Source of the DNA: Lagopus muta
Lineage: Eukaryota > Chordata > Aves > Galliformes > Phasianidae
Assembly: GCF_023343835.1 (NCBI RefSeq)
Contig: NC_064440.1
Coordinates: 31,441,537-31,505,536 of the forward strand
Length of the DNA: 64,000 nucleotides
Reading direction: 5' to 3'
Numbering within the stretch: the stretch's first letter is position 1; the number at the start of each line of letters is the position of its first letter. Shown one piece after another: positions 25,032 to 36,300 of the stretch. The translations under genes and the position numbers were made by a program. Below the pieces are notes generated by a model, which did no database searches, was not told the DNA's origin, and saw only the letters and a list, made by a program, of their open reading frames with translations.

Positions 25032-28000
25032 CTAGAAAACAGGGAAAAAAAGAAGGAAGAAAAAAGAATTAGTTCACACAAGGGTTAATGTTAAAAAACC
25101 ACACTTCTCCTATACATTACTGTATTTTGACAAAGTATCTTGACGTTTCAGAACAAGCCCTCAACCTCTGAAAAGTAAATAAATCTATTAAATGATTTTG
25201 TAAGCCTATGCACATAAACCACATCTTTACCAGTGATAACAGGAGAAAAAAGGCTAAGGTCACATTAAAGTTCATGTGTGCCCAGCCTCACACTCTTAAC
25301 AGAAGATTACACAAAAACACACGCTTGTTTCCCTTAAAATACCTGGTAGTCACTAGTGGAAGCTTTGTATGCTGTTGCAAGAGGTCTCATAGTAGAAATC
25401 TTTGTAGTACTTGCAGGTTGTACTGGTGTGCTTACAGTTTTTGAAGGTGGAGTGAAAACTGAAGACATTGAGGATGCAGAGCTTCTTTCAAAGTTGTCCA
25501 TCACACTCTTAAAAAGAGGATTGAAGTAACGTAAGCCAATACTAAAAAGCACTATTTAAATCTTCAGAAGTTTATCTCCAATTCATAAACATAGTCACAT
25601 CCCATAGAAAGCAACGATTACACTCAAGTACCTACTTAATACAGGGTGCAAAAGGTGCATTATGCCACAGAGAACTAGTGGAAGCTCATAGTCTGATGAT
25701 CAGTACACAATCAATAGACAAGTTTGAAACAGTACGGAGAAGACAAAAAATGGCGAAACTTGCAGCAAGCCTGGAGAAGCAACTTTTTTCAGTAAGGGGA
25801 AGCTACAGAAGTAGCTTGACATCTTCATCCCCACAATCTCTTGCCCCCAAAACACAGATGATTATGGATGTATTTATTCATATTTTAAAGTGAACACTAC
25901 CCAAAGACACAGTAAGAATTCAAAAGCAACTGAGAGACGGGATGCCTGCGAATTCCTTGTCTTAGATGATTACGTACAGGGTTACAGGCAACTCGGTCAA
26001 TGACACTGAACAGCAAGATAGTAGGCGAGGTAAGAAAAGAGACCAGAAGCCCAGGAAGGAAAGGGGCACTAAAGTTGTTTTGTTTCTGAATTTGAATCTG
26101 CATAAGAAATGTTTCAAACTGATAAAACACCAAGTAATTTCAAGCTCCATTTCTACAGCATTATTTGAGATTGGTTTACATTTTAAAGCTGGTATTACTC
26201 CTTACTGTCACTTAGGATAAGAAGAGACTTAAAAAAAAAAATAATAAATCTGTGAACTACAGAAGAATGACTCAATTGCCTGTGTACTGTACTCAATACA
26301 AAGTGCTGCAGGAATCAGTGCTAAGAGCACTGGAAATGCCTAGTTAATATAGTAAAATAACTGTTCATTAAAAAATTAGTCTCAAATACAACCATGCCTA
26401 AGTCTTACAAGAACAGGATGTGTGTTCCCATGCTACAAGTTGAAGAACAGAATCGGGACTGTGCTGCTAACAAATTTATAATCCTAAGTTGCTACAATAA
26501 ACTTAGGAGTCAGTCAGGTAAGCAGTCACATAAAAAGGAGGCAAGAGATTCAAGAAACAAATGAGAGCAACATAAATAATACCAAATTTCATTTTGGGAA
26601 ACATATCTCAGTTCTCTGATGTTATCATCTTAATTCACATCATGTACAACAACATAACTCTACGCATTACAGCTTCCATACCTCAGAGAGTGCATCCCTA
26701 GTGATACTCTTCAGCAGCATTTCATCAAATAACTAAGAGAAACTCACATAGAATATAATACATTTTATCTAACTTAACTACATATGCTCTATTATTCAAA
26801 TAGAAAAAGTGAGTAGGGGAAATGAAGAGGAATCCCAAAGGCAGAGTGCTTATATTTAAAAGAGAGCAGCTGTTAACTTACTTTATCTATACAAGGTTTG
26901 ACACCAATCATGATGGATTCACCAAAAATTCTTCCATCTTTGCTTAGGGCTTTTCGGGCTTGAAGCTTAGACTGATATCGAATATGCATCCAATTTCCTG
27001 TGTTGGACATCTGTATGTGATTAAATAACAACTGTTAACTCAGCCTTTTTAAAGAATGAGCCAGAATGTTTTCAGAAATAAGCTTCAGACTAAGACATAC
27101 CACATGCTTTAATATGTTTCCATACTGAGCAAACTGTAGAAGGATATAGGAAGCAGATGCTTGGGGAAATCTGAAAGAGAAGAAAAATTCCCCCAAAAAA
27201 TGATGAGTTGTGTAAGATTCTGTGTGATTGAATACAACTCCACACAGGGCTTCTAGAAATCCAGAACAGACCAGTAGTTCAATAACATTTTATAAGGAAT
27301 AACTTGTACGTATTTTTAATCTGCCATAAATGGAATGGTAGAATGGTGCCTTTCTAACTTAATAACATACATTTAGAGTTAAGCTTCTTCATTAAAACAG
27401 CAGGTACGTGTACCTGCTGCCTTTAACCACAGTTGTGCTTTCTGAAGGACCTAGGAACATCCAATAATAGCAGTGCCCAAGCTCTACTTGTTTCCATACA
27501 TTGCTAAGACCTTGCCCACAGTTTCTCAACTACTTCAGAAATTCACTTACCCAAATACAGTTACCCACGTGTCATCAAGTTGATCTTCTGAAGTTAGGGA
27601 ATCACCCTGAGTATAGAAAGGATCTAGTTGAGCTGGAGACAGAGTAGTCTTTCTAGGCTGCCCAATACTTGCAGGACTGAACATACTTGAAGCTGTTAAG
27701 TTAAAATGATTTAACCATTTAACATATTCATTTGCAAGACAAGTCAGAGAAAAATAAGTTCAGTATTAAGTATTTCACTTGTACACAGAAGAATGCAGAG
27801 GAGGTCTATTTGCAAAAAAAACATTCAGTCGGTCCAGATTTTGTCAGTTCTCCAACTAGTTAGCAGGTTTCCTCCCTTAGCCCCACACAGCAGACATCAA
27901 AGGCAAGCCAGACACTCAGAATTAAGCTTAGCAAGAAGCCACGTGTTCATACAGAAAATTGGAAGCCTTATCAACACGGACAACCACCCTTCAACCTCAG

Positions 28001-31000
28001 CAGCTTCGCTCAAATATAGACACTTCTCAAGCAAGAGATGCTGAGTGAGGAACAAGTGAAGTTGATTGAAATTCTATCAGTACGAGTTGAGAGGTATTTT
28101 CTATTCACATCCATGTACTTTTTGAAAAGCTAGTTAAAAGAACAGGTGCAGCTCCTTTGCAAATTTGCAAGGAGTTGATGTAGTTTGAACATTGTCTATT
28201 AAGAAAAGTAGTAAGAAAATACATTCAGAATTTTGATGGGACATCTACCTGCTCCAGGAGTTGATGGCATGTTTCCAACCAATGGGCTCTGGGTTAAAGA
28301 AAAGCTGCCCTGCATCAAAATACAGAAAGTAAATAATACTTATAGGTACACTCCTCAGATCAGAACAGACCTTTTCCAGGCAAACTTAACCATCAGGCAG
28401 TAACAATGTCTGCCGTCAGTTACTTCTAACCTTTTAGATCAATATCAGACATGAACATAACTTTATTTCACACATTCTAGCACCCAGCAGATCTCAACTA
28501 CTACATTTTAGCTTTTCCAACTGATTACTAAGACTTTCTGTAAGCCAGCAATTCGCCCTACATGCATCTTAATGGAAAGGATGTCAGCAGGAGAGATTTC
28601 CAGCATCTGATTTTTATCTTCTAGAAAATGCATATATCATGGAGCATAGCCCCTACTTGTACTCATCATTACTTTCTTTCCCTCTAAACTAATCAGTGTA
28701 ACTTCAATATTTAATGAAGGAAATCAAATGTCAAGTTCTATTTGTTCAAGTAGTTATTTTCTCCATATAAAGTTTTCAATTCTTGAAACAATTTGAGTGT
28801 GTTTTTATCCTTAGTGATGGCATTTCTTCAAAAGATCAAACAAACTAGAGCACCTGTCTGCCTAGCAACTTGCATTCCAACTGTGAGCTGTTCATTACCA
28901 TTATTATTATTATTTTTAAGCAGTAGGGGATCTCCTCCTTGAAAAACTTTCAGAATAAGCCTCTCAGAAGACAACATTTAATAAAATCTGTTCATTCAGA
29001 AAAATGCCTTCTCTTTACATCAGTAGATGTTAATTGACAAAAATATCCACTAACACTTGACTGCTCAGTTGCAGTAAGCAGGGGAGTTTCCTGTCAGCAT
29101 AACCTTCTAGAAATGTTTTTCTGTTGCTCTTTCAAGATTAACTCCATCTCACTGCCCAAGTTTGGATCAGATCTTTTACTCAGTATAAATGTCCTCGGGT
29201 TTCGGTAATATTGTTGCTGTTACCTACTGTATTGCGCTAATGGGATGATAATAGCAGGGTTGCAAAGTCTTTGGCTACAGCAAATGAGAACGAGCCCAAA
29301 GGCAACAGCCACGGGTATAGAAAGGAAGGAAAAGAGCTGCTTACCTTTGGGAAGCCTCAGGTAGGCAGGGATCTCTGGTAAAAGTTACCCTCGCCTCCAC
29401 TGCCAACCCCTAAATGAGGTCTGGGAAGGGGTGGATCCTGGCTCCAGCCCTTTCCAGTCACTCAGTGCATTGCTTACACCTGAGCTCCCCTAGGATGGCC
29501 CTGCTTTCTCATCAGGTGCTCAATCACTGCTTCAGGCTGTGATTAGCGTTTCCACTACAGCTACTAAAAGGAAAGCATATTTGGACCACACGGTAACATC
29601 GTAGACTGACAAGAACATGAAAAGCTGTAACAAATCCGAGTTTACCACATACAAAGCACAGCAGAGGCACGGTTCATATTTTCTCATTCTTAAAAATACC
29701 TTAAAAATCAGAGGTAGTTCCATGAGCAAAGCTCTCAGAGGACACAGGAACAGGCCCACAAGAAGATTGGAGTGCATATCTGCATGATCAGAAGACTCAC
29801 CAGTCACTTTGCTAACTCAGTTGCAATAACTGTTGTAAAGTGCTCACTGAAGTTGTAAGATACCCGACCTTGCCTGCTAAGAAAAAAGACAGTACGTAAA
29901 CCACTTACAGCTCTTCTTGAAGTCAGTGGTGAAGATCCAAGTCCAGGACTAGACAATTCATCATATATGCTTCTAACTGGTGGAGCACCACTTTTATCTT
30001 TATGTGTAGGGACTACAGGCTGTGGGGGAGAGCCACCTGAAGTTAAAACAGAATGAAAGGAAGCTTTTAACTTTAGCCTCTGCAAGTTGCTCTTCAGTCA
30101 GAGTTAACAATGCATTTAGCTATGAAATACTTAGTCATTTCATTAGCTTACAAAACAGCTGACCAAACTGCTCAGCTTTGAACATCTTAGGCAAGAATGT
30201 CATGTATTTGTCCAAAAACGTCTCCTTAGAGAACTACCACCTAAAACTTTGAGATCTCTGGATGTCAAACACATCCTACGCGCACTTGTTCTTTTTAAGC
30301 AGTTTTGATCATATCAACATTTTCCCATTCTGAAGCAATTATTAATGTAATTCAACTGTTCCAGACAATCTTCTCTAAGAGAGAAAAGCAAAAGCAAAGC
30401 ATTTAAGACTTTGAAGGCACATTACGTACTAAAGAGCCACATCAAAACGTGCACAGACATTGCCCATGCCATTGCATTCCCACTGAACAAACTTCTTTCC
30501 TTCCCATGAAATTTTACATTAAATAGAAAGATAAGCTCTTGAAAGCATGAACTAGCATGAATTTGGACAAGATGAAGTTAAGTTAGCTAATCTCCTTTAT
30601 TATTACTCCCACATATTTATATTGAACTGTGAGAATTCCAACGTAACAGACAATTACGCTGACTAAAAAAATGGTGATAAACCTTTGAACCGCTTTATTG
30701 TGTTTATCCCAAAGAAAGCAGTTTGACCTAATAGTTCTCACTTACAAAACACACAGCAGCTAAGCCTTTCAGAAGTCCCTTGCAATGCTCAGTGGAGTTT
30801 CAGTACTCCTCACTCAACAGAGTAACACATTCACAAACTGTCAGAACACATTACTTAAAGCTCTTCTTTAAAAGTTCACAGCCTAAGCTCCAATGACATT
30901 CCCCTAACCACGCACTTTGGTTACTATGTTACTCATTTCTCTTTTTCTATAGCTGATATTCTTGTGGCAGTAACAATTCAGTGCAATAAAACGCAATTAT

Positions 31001-31784
31001 CTGACGATTTATAGTTTCCTACAAGGCTTCTACTTAAGGGAAAAGTACAAATCATTCATTAATCATAAACCCACGGAGAAAAGCTCCAGCCAACCCCACT
31101 GAACACAGATGTGCTGTTATAACACAGCTGCGCTGTAATAACACAGCTGCTTAGCACAGAACCCAAGCTAAGCAGCAGGACGAACCCAGGTGCGACGCTC
31201 AGGACAACTCTCCGGCACCTGAAGAGCACTGACCTGCGAGCAAAGGTGACCTCACGTCCATGGTGCCCACGGCAGGGCCGCTCAGGGCGCGCGGCTGCGG
31301 GGTGACGGGCGCCGGCAGGTCGCCCATCAGGAAGCCGGGCAGGAACTGAGCGCTGGCGCCCGGCTTAGGGGACGTGGGGGAACCCAGCGTCATGGGCTCC
31401 GCTCCTGGGACAACGAAAAGAAGGAGCAGTGAGATGTTCCGGCCCGTTCAATAAAAAGAATGGAAGAACGAACAGCACCACGCCGCTTCCCACAGCGGTT
31501 TCCTTAAGGGTGCTTTCTACTTGCAAGAAACCCCGCCGAGCCCGGGCTTCCTCCCTCGCCCGCCTCATCGCTGCCTCGCCGATTTCGCAACTGCGGCCCG
31601 CATGGCCGCCGAGCTCGCCGCGGCCCGCGTCGGTGTCTGAGGGCGCCGAGCGGCGCCAAGCGCTGAGGTGCCCCTCGCCACCCAACGGCCCGGCACGCGC
31701 CCGATCGCTGCGCGCGCGACGCAACGGCGCGAAAAGCGGCGCGGCTTCACCTGCGGGAGGCGGATCCATGGCGAAGCCGGCCAT
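24954..31784 (-). CDS. NUP35: Nucleoporin NUP35 (Nup53), complete, nine coding exons
   Basis: Coding exons on the minus strand, in transcript order: 31784-31751, 31404-31234, 30036-29909, 28309-28249, 27692-27551, 27170-27101, 27010-26882, 25507-25343 and 25031-24954. All junctions are AG/GT and the frame is kept throughout, giving 325 aa against 326 in human. I recognised it from near-identity to the vertebrate family: an N-terminal stretch with SPTSPKPG and [19 protein letters not shown], a low-complexity Ser/Pro region (about 70-165), the RRM-like Nup35 domain (about 170-247, WVTVFGFPQ to GVKPCIDK), then a tail ending EYVFGW. In the family, the RRM-like domain dimerises, the protein bridges NUP93, NUP155 and NUP205 in the inner ring of the nuclear pore, and the C-terminal amphipathic helix touches the nuclear membrane. 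The first ATG (31784) matches the family start; a second in-frame ATG five codons on has a stronger Kozak context (GCCATGG). All nine exons are intact. Confidence 0.97.
25343..25507 (-). CDS. NUP35: NUP35 coding exon 8
   Basis: 165 bases, exactly 55 codons, encoding [10 protein letters not shown] through KASTSDYQ. The first half is diverged from human and the second half ([15 protein letters not shown]) is identical in my recollection. Confidence 0.96.
26882..27010 (-). CDS. NUP35: NUP35 coding exon 7, RRM-like C-terminal half
   Basis: 129 bases, exactly 43 codons, phase 0 at both ends. It encodes [15 protein letters not shown] through GVKPCIDK. Flanks are CATACAG and GTAAGT. Skipping it would keep the frame but destroy the RRM fold. 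Confidence 0.96.
27101..27170 (-). CDS. NUP35: NUP35 coding exon 6, RRM-like core
   Basis: 70 bases encoding [19 protein letters not shown] through KHV. The acceptor is CTCTTTCAG and the donor GTATGT. Confidence 0.96.
27398..27419. repeat. Perfect 10-bp inverted repeat in NUP35 intron 5
   Basis: CAGCAGGTAC, two bases, then GTACCTGCTG. It lies between NUP35 exons 5 and 6 and contains two CAGGTA or E2-box-like elements facing each other (a ZEB-type site). Confidence 0.75.
27551..27692 (-). CDS. NUP35: NUP35 coding exon 5, start of the RRM-like domain
   Basis: 142 bases encoding [19 protein letters not shown] through WVTVFG. The last residues form the first strand of the RRM-like domain. Flanks are CTTAACAG and GTAAGT. 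Confidence 0.96.
28249..28309 (-). CDS. NUP35: NUP35 coding exon 4
   Basis: 61 bases encoding [20 protein letters not shown]. This is the least conserved part against human, where I recall QPNISVMQSPLVGV. Flanks are GATGCAG and GTAGAT. Confidence 0.94.
29212..29559 (-). mobile_element. LTR-like dispersed element, copy B, in NUP35 intron 3
   Basis: On the minus strand it runs from TGTAGTGGAAACGC to GTAACAGCAACA, about 348 bp. It is in sense orientation with NUP35. The GGTAAG donor-like site is at 29340-29345. The TATA-like site is changed to CATTTAGG. It is non-coding. Confidence 0.7.
29909..30036 (-). CDS. NUP35: NUP35 coding exon 3
   Basis: 128 bases encoding GSPPQPVVP through LTSRRA. It starts after TTAACTTCAG and ends in phase 0 at GCT/GTAAGT. 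Confidence 0.96.
31113..31150. repeat. 19-bp x 2 tandem duplication in NUP35 intron 2
   Basis: GCTGTTATAACACAGCTGC followed directly by the same unit with one change (T to A at position 6). Confidence 0.85.
31234..31404 (-). CDS. NUP35: NUP35 coding exon 2
   Basis: 171 bases, phase 1 at both ends. It encodes the conserved [15 protein letters not shown] through RSPLLA. The acceptor is TTGTCCCAG and the donor GCAG/GTCAGT. Confidence 0.96.
31751..31784 (-). CDS. NUP35: NUP35 coding exon 1
   Basis: Thirty-four coding bases starting [11 protein letters not shown] and ending in phase 1 at a GCAG/GTGAAG donor. The start aligns with human MAAFAVEP. The exon lies inside the CpG island. Confidence 0.93.
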
Positions 31785-32086
31785 GCGGGCGGCGGGAAGA
31801 GGCAGCAGCAGCTCCGCCGGGCGCTTTCAAACAGACCGGAACTTCCTCCCGCCGTCACTTCCGCCGCCGCCGCCATCTTGTGACGCAGGGTGGCACGAGC
31901 TGTGCCCGCCCACTCCGCTCGCCGCGCTAATGGAGGCGGCTGCGGGGCGGGGCTGTGGGTCGTATCCCACGGACGTGTCCTAATGCAAGCGCAGTGATCG
32001 GTTCGCCTCGGAAATGAAGACGAGGGAATAGTAACCAGATTTCACATATATTTCATTTAAAACCACAGTTATTCACACACACAGCG

Positions 32087-32092
32087 TTTATT
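32087..32092 (-). terminator. Best candidate DUSP19 poly(A) signal AATAAA
   Basis: A minus-strand AATAAA followed at once by CGCTGTGTGTGTG and then CTGTGGTTTT, a strong GU-rich downstream element. This would give a 3' UTR of about 1.0 kb. Two more AATAAA hexamers (32561-32566 and 32763-32768) have weaker downstream context and may serve shorter forms. Confidence 0.55.
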
Positions 32093-33100
32093 TTGGTGTG
32101 TTGAAAGTTAATGTATCCAACCACTTAGAACAGGCACAAAGGCCACATAAATACTGCTATCAACAAAGTCTTTGTCACAGATTCTGTATTTTTCTTTTCT
32201 AAACATGCTATCTTACAACACAACCTCATCTGAGATCTGTCAGCAGGGTGACAAAAAAATAAACCGAGTTCCTATCCTATGATGTGTGTTCTTTATACTG
32301 CGTGGAATGGAGCGAGGGGGCATTGGTAGAGGGGACTGAAGCAAAAGAGTTTTGAGATAAGAAAAATGTTTGTGACTACCTACCTGCTCCCAAATGATCT
32401 ATAAAACCATCAACAGCAAAACCCTGATAGCTTGTTTCCTAGGACTTTGAAAACATCATGCTAGTGCACTTCCATTTGCTGCCTGATGGGAAACAGGATA
32501 AAGAAGTGAGGCATTAAAGCATCCTACACCTTGTTACTTCCATCAGTGGACTCTATCTGCTTTATTTTTTATACATATTTAATGGCTGGCTAGCCCATAA
32601 CATTAAATAAAATCCTCCATGGTTTTTCCATAGATGTAAGACCCAATATCGAGCTACTTCCTTATATTAACACCTTATCCAGGTGTTACAACCAGCTAGA
32701 ACATGTAAAGATTTGGTCTAGCATGAAAGTAAGTGGGGCAACTTTATAATCCCAGTTACCTTTTTATTTCCTCTCTGCATTGCCTGCATTCTCTGGTGAT
32801 TCATTAAAAAAATAAAAAAAAATCATTCTGTCTCTTTCCTCGCTACAGCAAGAAAAACTTTATCTTTTTTCACTGCTCTGGGAAGAACTTTCTCTTGGGT
32901 AAAACATCTGTGAAGTCAGTCGAGTACCATTTGGCCTCTACACCAGATGCTGAAAAATTGGAGTGTAAAGGTGAACATCAGAAAAAAAAATACATAGAGA
33001 AAGATTTTAAAGTGCACCTGTAAGAGAACTGCAAAACAAGAGATTAAAGTACATCCAACATCTGGTACTATATAGTCAGAACAGATTGTTTCACTTCTCC

Positions 33101-33120
33101 CAGTCGTGATCAGTCGTGAT
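33101..33120. repeat. 10-bp x 2 perfect tandem duplication at the DUSP19 stop codon
   Basis: CAGTCGTGAT is repeated exactly. The stop codon (33110-33112 on the minus strand) spans the junction of the two copies. Confidence 0.9.
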
Positions 33121-33331
33121 CATTTATGCTTCCATTTGCCTTTATATTCTGTTCTTGGTACTTGTGAAGCTGTTCCATGAAGCCAGGATTGGGACAAATA
33201 GAAGGCCTTACACTTTTTACCAAGGAAAAGGCTGAAGCAAAACTCAGTCTTTCTGAATTCATCAGAAAACCGATGACTATTGCTGCTGCACGGGAGACTC
33301 CTGCATTACAGTGGACCAGGACCACACCATC
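33110..33331 (-). CDS. DUSP19: DUSP19 coding exon 4, catalytic loop and stop
   Basis: 222 bases starting [19 protein letters not shown], with the DSP active site, and ending NGSINDHD with TGA at 33110-33112. The acceptor is TTTCTCAAAG. Confidence 0.96.
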   Translation of the reverse strand, partial: DGVVLVHCNAGVSRAAAIVIGFLMNSERLSFASAFSLVKSVRPSICPNPGFMEQLHKYQEQNIKANGSINDHD

Positions 33332-36300
33332 CTTTGAGAAACAAACGAAACATTAGTGAGGACATTCATGAAGTAGATAAAAACGAAAAACTATAGCTAA
33401 AAAACTCGATTTATAATATATTTAGTAAAAGTTCCTTGCTTAGCTCAAAGCAAATATATACATAAATAAATACCTCCAAACACAGATACGTGAGCCCCAA
33501 ACTAAATAGTTTTCTAGCCTAGGCCACTTGATGATTAGCCAATACTTCACACCTCACTAATGTTTCAGAACTAAAAAGCATTCTCTGTCTTCTTCTCCAA
33601 GACCTTGCAGTAGCTTCCTCACGTAAACACCAGATCATGGACAGTTGGGACAATAAGACTCTTGATCTACTTGGGCGCTAACTTTAAAATTTACTTTATT
33701 TGAAACGTGGAAGGAAATTGACTGTATGTTGTTACCAAGTTAAAAACACAAAAAGGCAGCTGTAGTGGCAATGCTAAGTCGTGGCCTAAAGCAGTGACTG
33801 AGCACCTGGTGGGAAGGCAGGGCCAACCCGGGGGAGCTCAGGTGCATGCAATACACTGTGCGATCAGAAGGGCTGGAGCCAGGATCCACCCCTTCCCCGA
33901 CCTCATTTAAGGGCTGGCAGTGGAGGCAAGAGGATTTTTCTGGAGATCCCCAAGTATTTGAGGTCTTCTTTAAATAAGCTCCTCTTTCCTTCTGTACTCC
34001 TACCAGTTTTCATTGGGTTCTTTCTCATTTGCTGTAGCTAGAGTCTTTGTTACCTTACTATTATTGTGATATTTTCTGTCCCTTATAGCATTACAATTGC
34101 AAACAGTTAGATATAGAGGCAGGTATTAGAACATCCTGTAATGTTAATTGCATGTTTATTTCGTGTTCTGGAGTTCTTTATTTAAATTTTGGTTAAGCAG
34201 AATTGCAGATAGGAACATGAAAATTAGAGAAAACATTATATGACTTGCAATAAATCTCCTTTTCGCTATTGTATGACTAGTACAATTGTTGGTGCAGGTG
34301 GTTCAACTAAGGCCCCTTACTTGGGGATTAAGTATCTGTCTGTACTCAACTTCCCAGGAATTCACAAATCTTTCTCCTAGTGGTTAAATTCAAGCTTATC
34401 TTGAATTGCATACAAAAATCAGTATTTTTCAGCCTGCTTGAACACTTTTTACATAACCCTTGAGACACCCGAATGAATCTTCAAAAACATGTTGTAAATT
34501 TCATTCACAAAATACTAGGCACAAAGACATCTAGACAACTCAGTGTGGTGTAGGCCAGCTTTACAACGACCAGGTGTTGTGATAGTGTCACTTTTGTATA
34601 CCAGATTCTGGCCTGGCAAAGGCTCAATCCAAACTGCTTGCCAAGTGATAGTGGTGGTGCTTTTGAGATTGGCTACTGCAAATGTCAAATAAAGATACTG
34701 AAATGTGACAGAACACACTTGGTTATTTGAGGCTACACAAATATATTCTTGACATAAGTAGTCTGTTCTGTCTGTCCTTATCGTGCACGAATTATTAAAT
34801 GGGCCTTTTACTTAGAAGAAGAAAAAAAAAGAACAATTGGGCTGCAGGAACCTTATGACTTACACAGACCTGGAAGTTCCAATTATCTGCTGTATTGATA
34901 TACACAGAGTGTAAAATGATTCCTGCTCCAAAAATACTCCAACCTAAATTACAAGATGAAGTATGAAATTGAGTTTACAGTCCTCACTGATCACAATACT
35001 ACCTCTTTTCTTCTTCAATGGAAATCACATCCCCTTCCCACTGTCCATTGGGAACATTTTCATTTTCCTTCTCACACTTACTCCACAGAGTAGATTTGAA
35101 AACATGCCAATAATATTAAACCAAATATAACACTGAACGCATTTACTTTTCCTTGGTAAAATCTATTGCTGGTTTATACAGAGGTGACTTTAGCACTAAT
35201 TTTGCATTAGGTATGAGCAATATTATTGACACTGGTTACCTAGCATGTCATGGAAAATCTGTCTGCTAATTTGCAGCCTAGAGAAAGAGGTGGTGACCTC
35301 AGCATTTGTACCACAATGTCTACAGACTCGAGCAGTTAACAAGTGTTAGTAAACTCAATCCTGTTACAAGCAGTAACTGCCAGGGACTCATAGCACAGTG
35401 CACACTTTTCTCACTTCTTCAATGTAAGTGTTTCTCCTAAGTTAACCACGTCCTGGTTACAATTTCTTATACATCTAAACTTTCTCATCAGTGAATATCC
35501 CTTGCCCCCCACCTTAGGAGATGAAACTGCAGCATCTCTTTGTAATTACTTACACAAAATAGCACTTCATGATACATCTCATCATAAGGTCTTTTAACAT
35601 TGACTTGAAATAGCCAACGGTATTATGCAGAGAAGAATGTGAGGTGGTTTTTAATTACTTATATTTTTCATGAACTAATCTTATAGAACACCTATTCCAC
35701 TACCTGATCTTCATTACGAAATCACTAGCACTGATGGAGGGTGGGTGGGGGGGGGAATAAGCAGGAGAACTCCCTAGTTTACAAAATAGTAACTGGAACA
35801 TAAATACCAGAGGTAGAAATCAACTTTGTGGAGTTAGGAATGGCAAGTCTCATTTAGAAATGAAGTGGAAACAGTAACAAGAAACCTCGAGCAGGTCACT
35901 AAGTGATAATGTGTATCACATAGCTTGTAAATGATACATGAGAGAAGGAAAGAACATTGTGTGACACAAAGCCAACTGGGGCAAGATTATCTTCTTTTAT
36001 CTCAAACTGTGTAAATAATGAATATGGTAGAAATAGTCAAATAATGTATAACAATGTCTGGTTGTCAGGTCATAGTGTCAAAGCTACCACTGATATAAAT
36101 TAAACAGTAAGGCCAAGTTTAACAAATAGGAGTCATCCCTCTTGGTTTTACATGTAAAGCAGCTAACCAACCCCCAAACGCAGGTCACTCATCCTACTCC
36201 CTGTGTGGTGACTTCTCAGGATTTTATCAGCAGTTAAAATCACTGGATGGCTCAAGCTATTAACCCATTCTCTGATAGTCTTGGTACATAACTGTATGTG

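Larger units (their letters stand above)
31195..31985 (-). promoter_or_regulatory. NUP35 CpG-island promoter with YY1 and ETS motifs
   Basis: GC-rich, CpG-dense block over exon 1, exon 2 and the 5' flank. Read on the minus strand, it has a YY1-type AAGATGGCGGC (ending near 31870), immediately followed by an ETS-type CGGAAGTGAC and then GGAAGTTCCGG about 90 bases before the start codon. YY1 plus ETS close to the start site is typical of TATA-less housekeeping promoters. The transcription start is inferred to lie near 31,880-31,900. Confidence 0.75.

Noticed and set aside
31429-31983. 184-codon plus-strand open frame opposite NUP35 exon 1
   Set aside because: It lies in the CpG island, is rich in Arg/Pro/Ala/Ser, has no recognisable domain and is antisense to a confirmed exon. 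This is GC-bias shadow.
33761-34105. Possible full endogenous retrovirus around LTR-like copies
   Set aside because: No gag, pol or env-like frames, primer-binding site or paired flanking LTRs were seen near any copy; only solo-type fragments are present.
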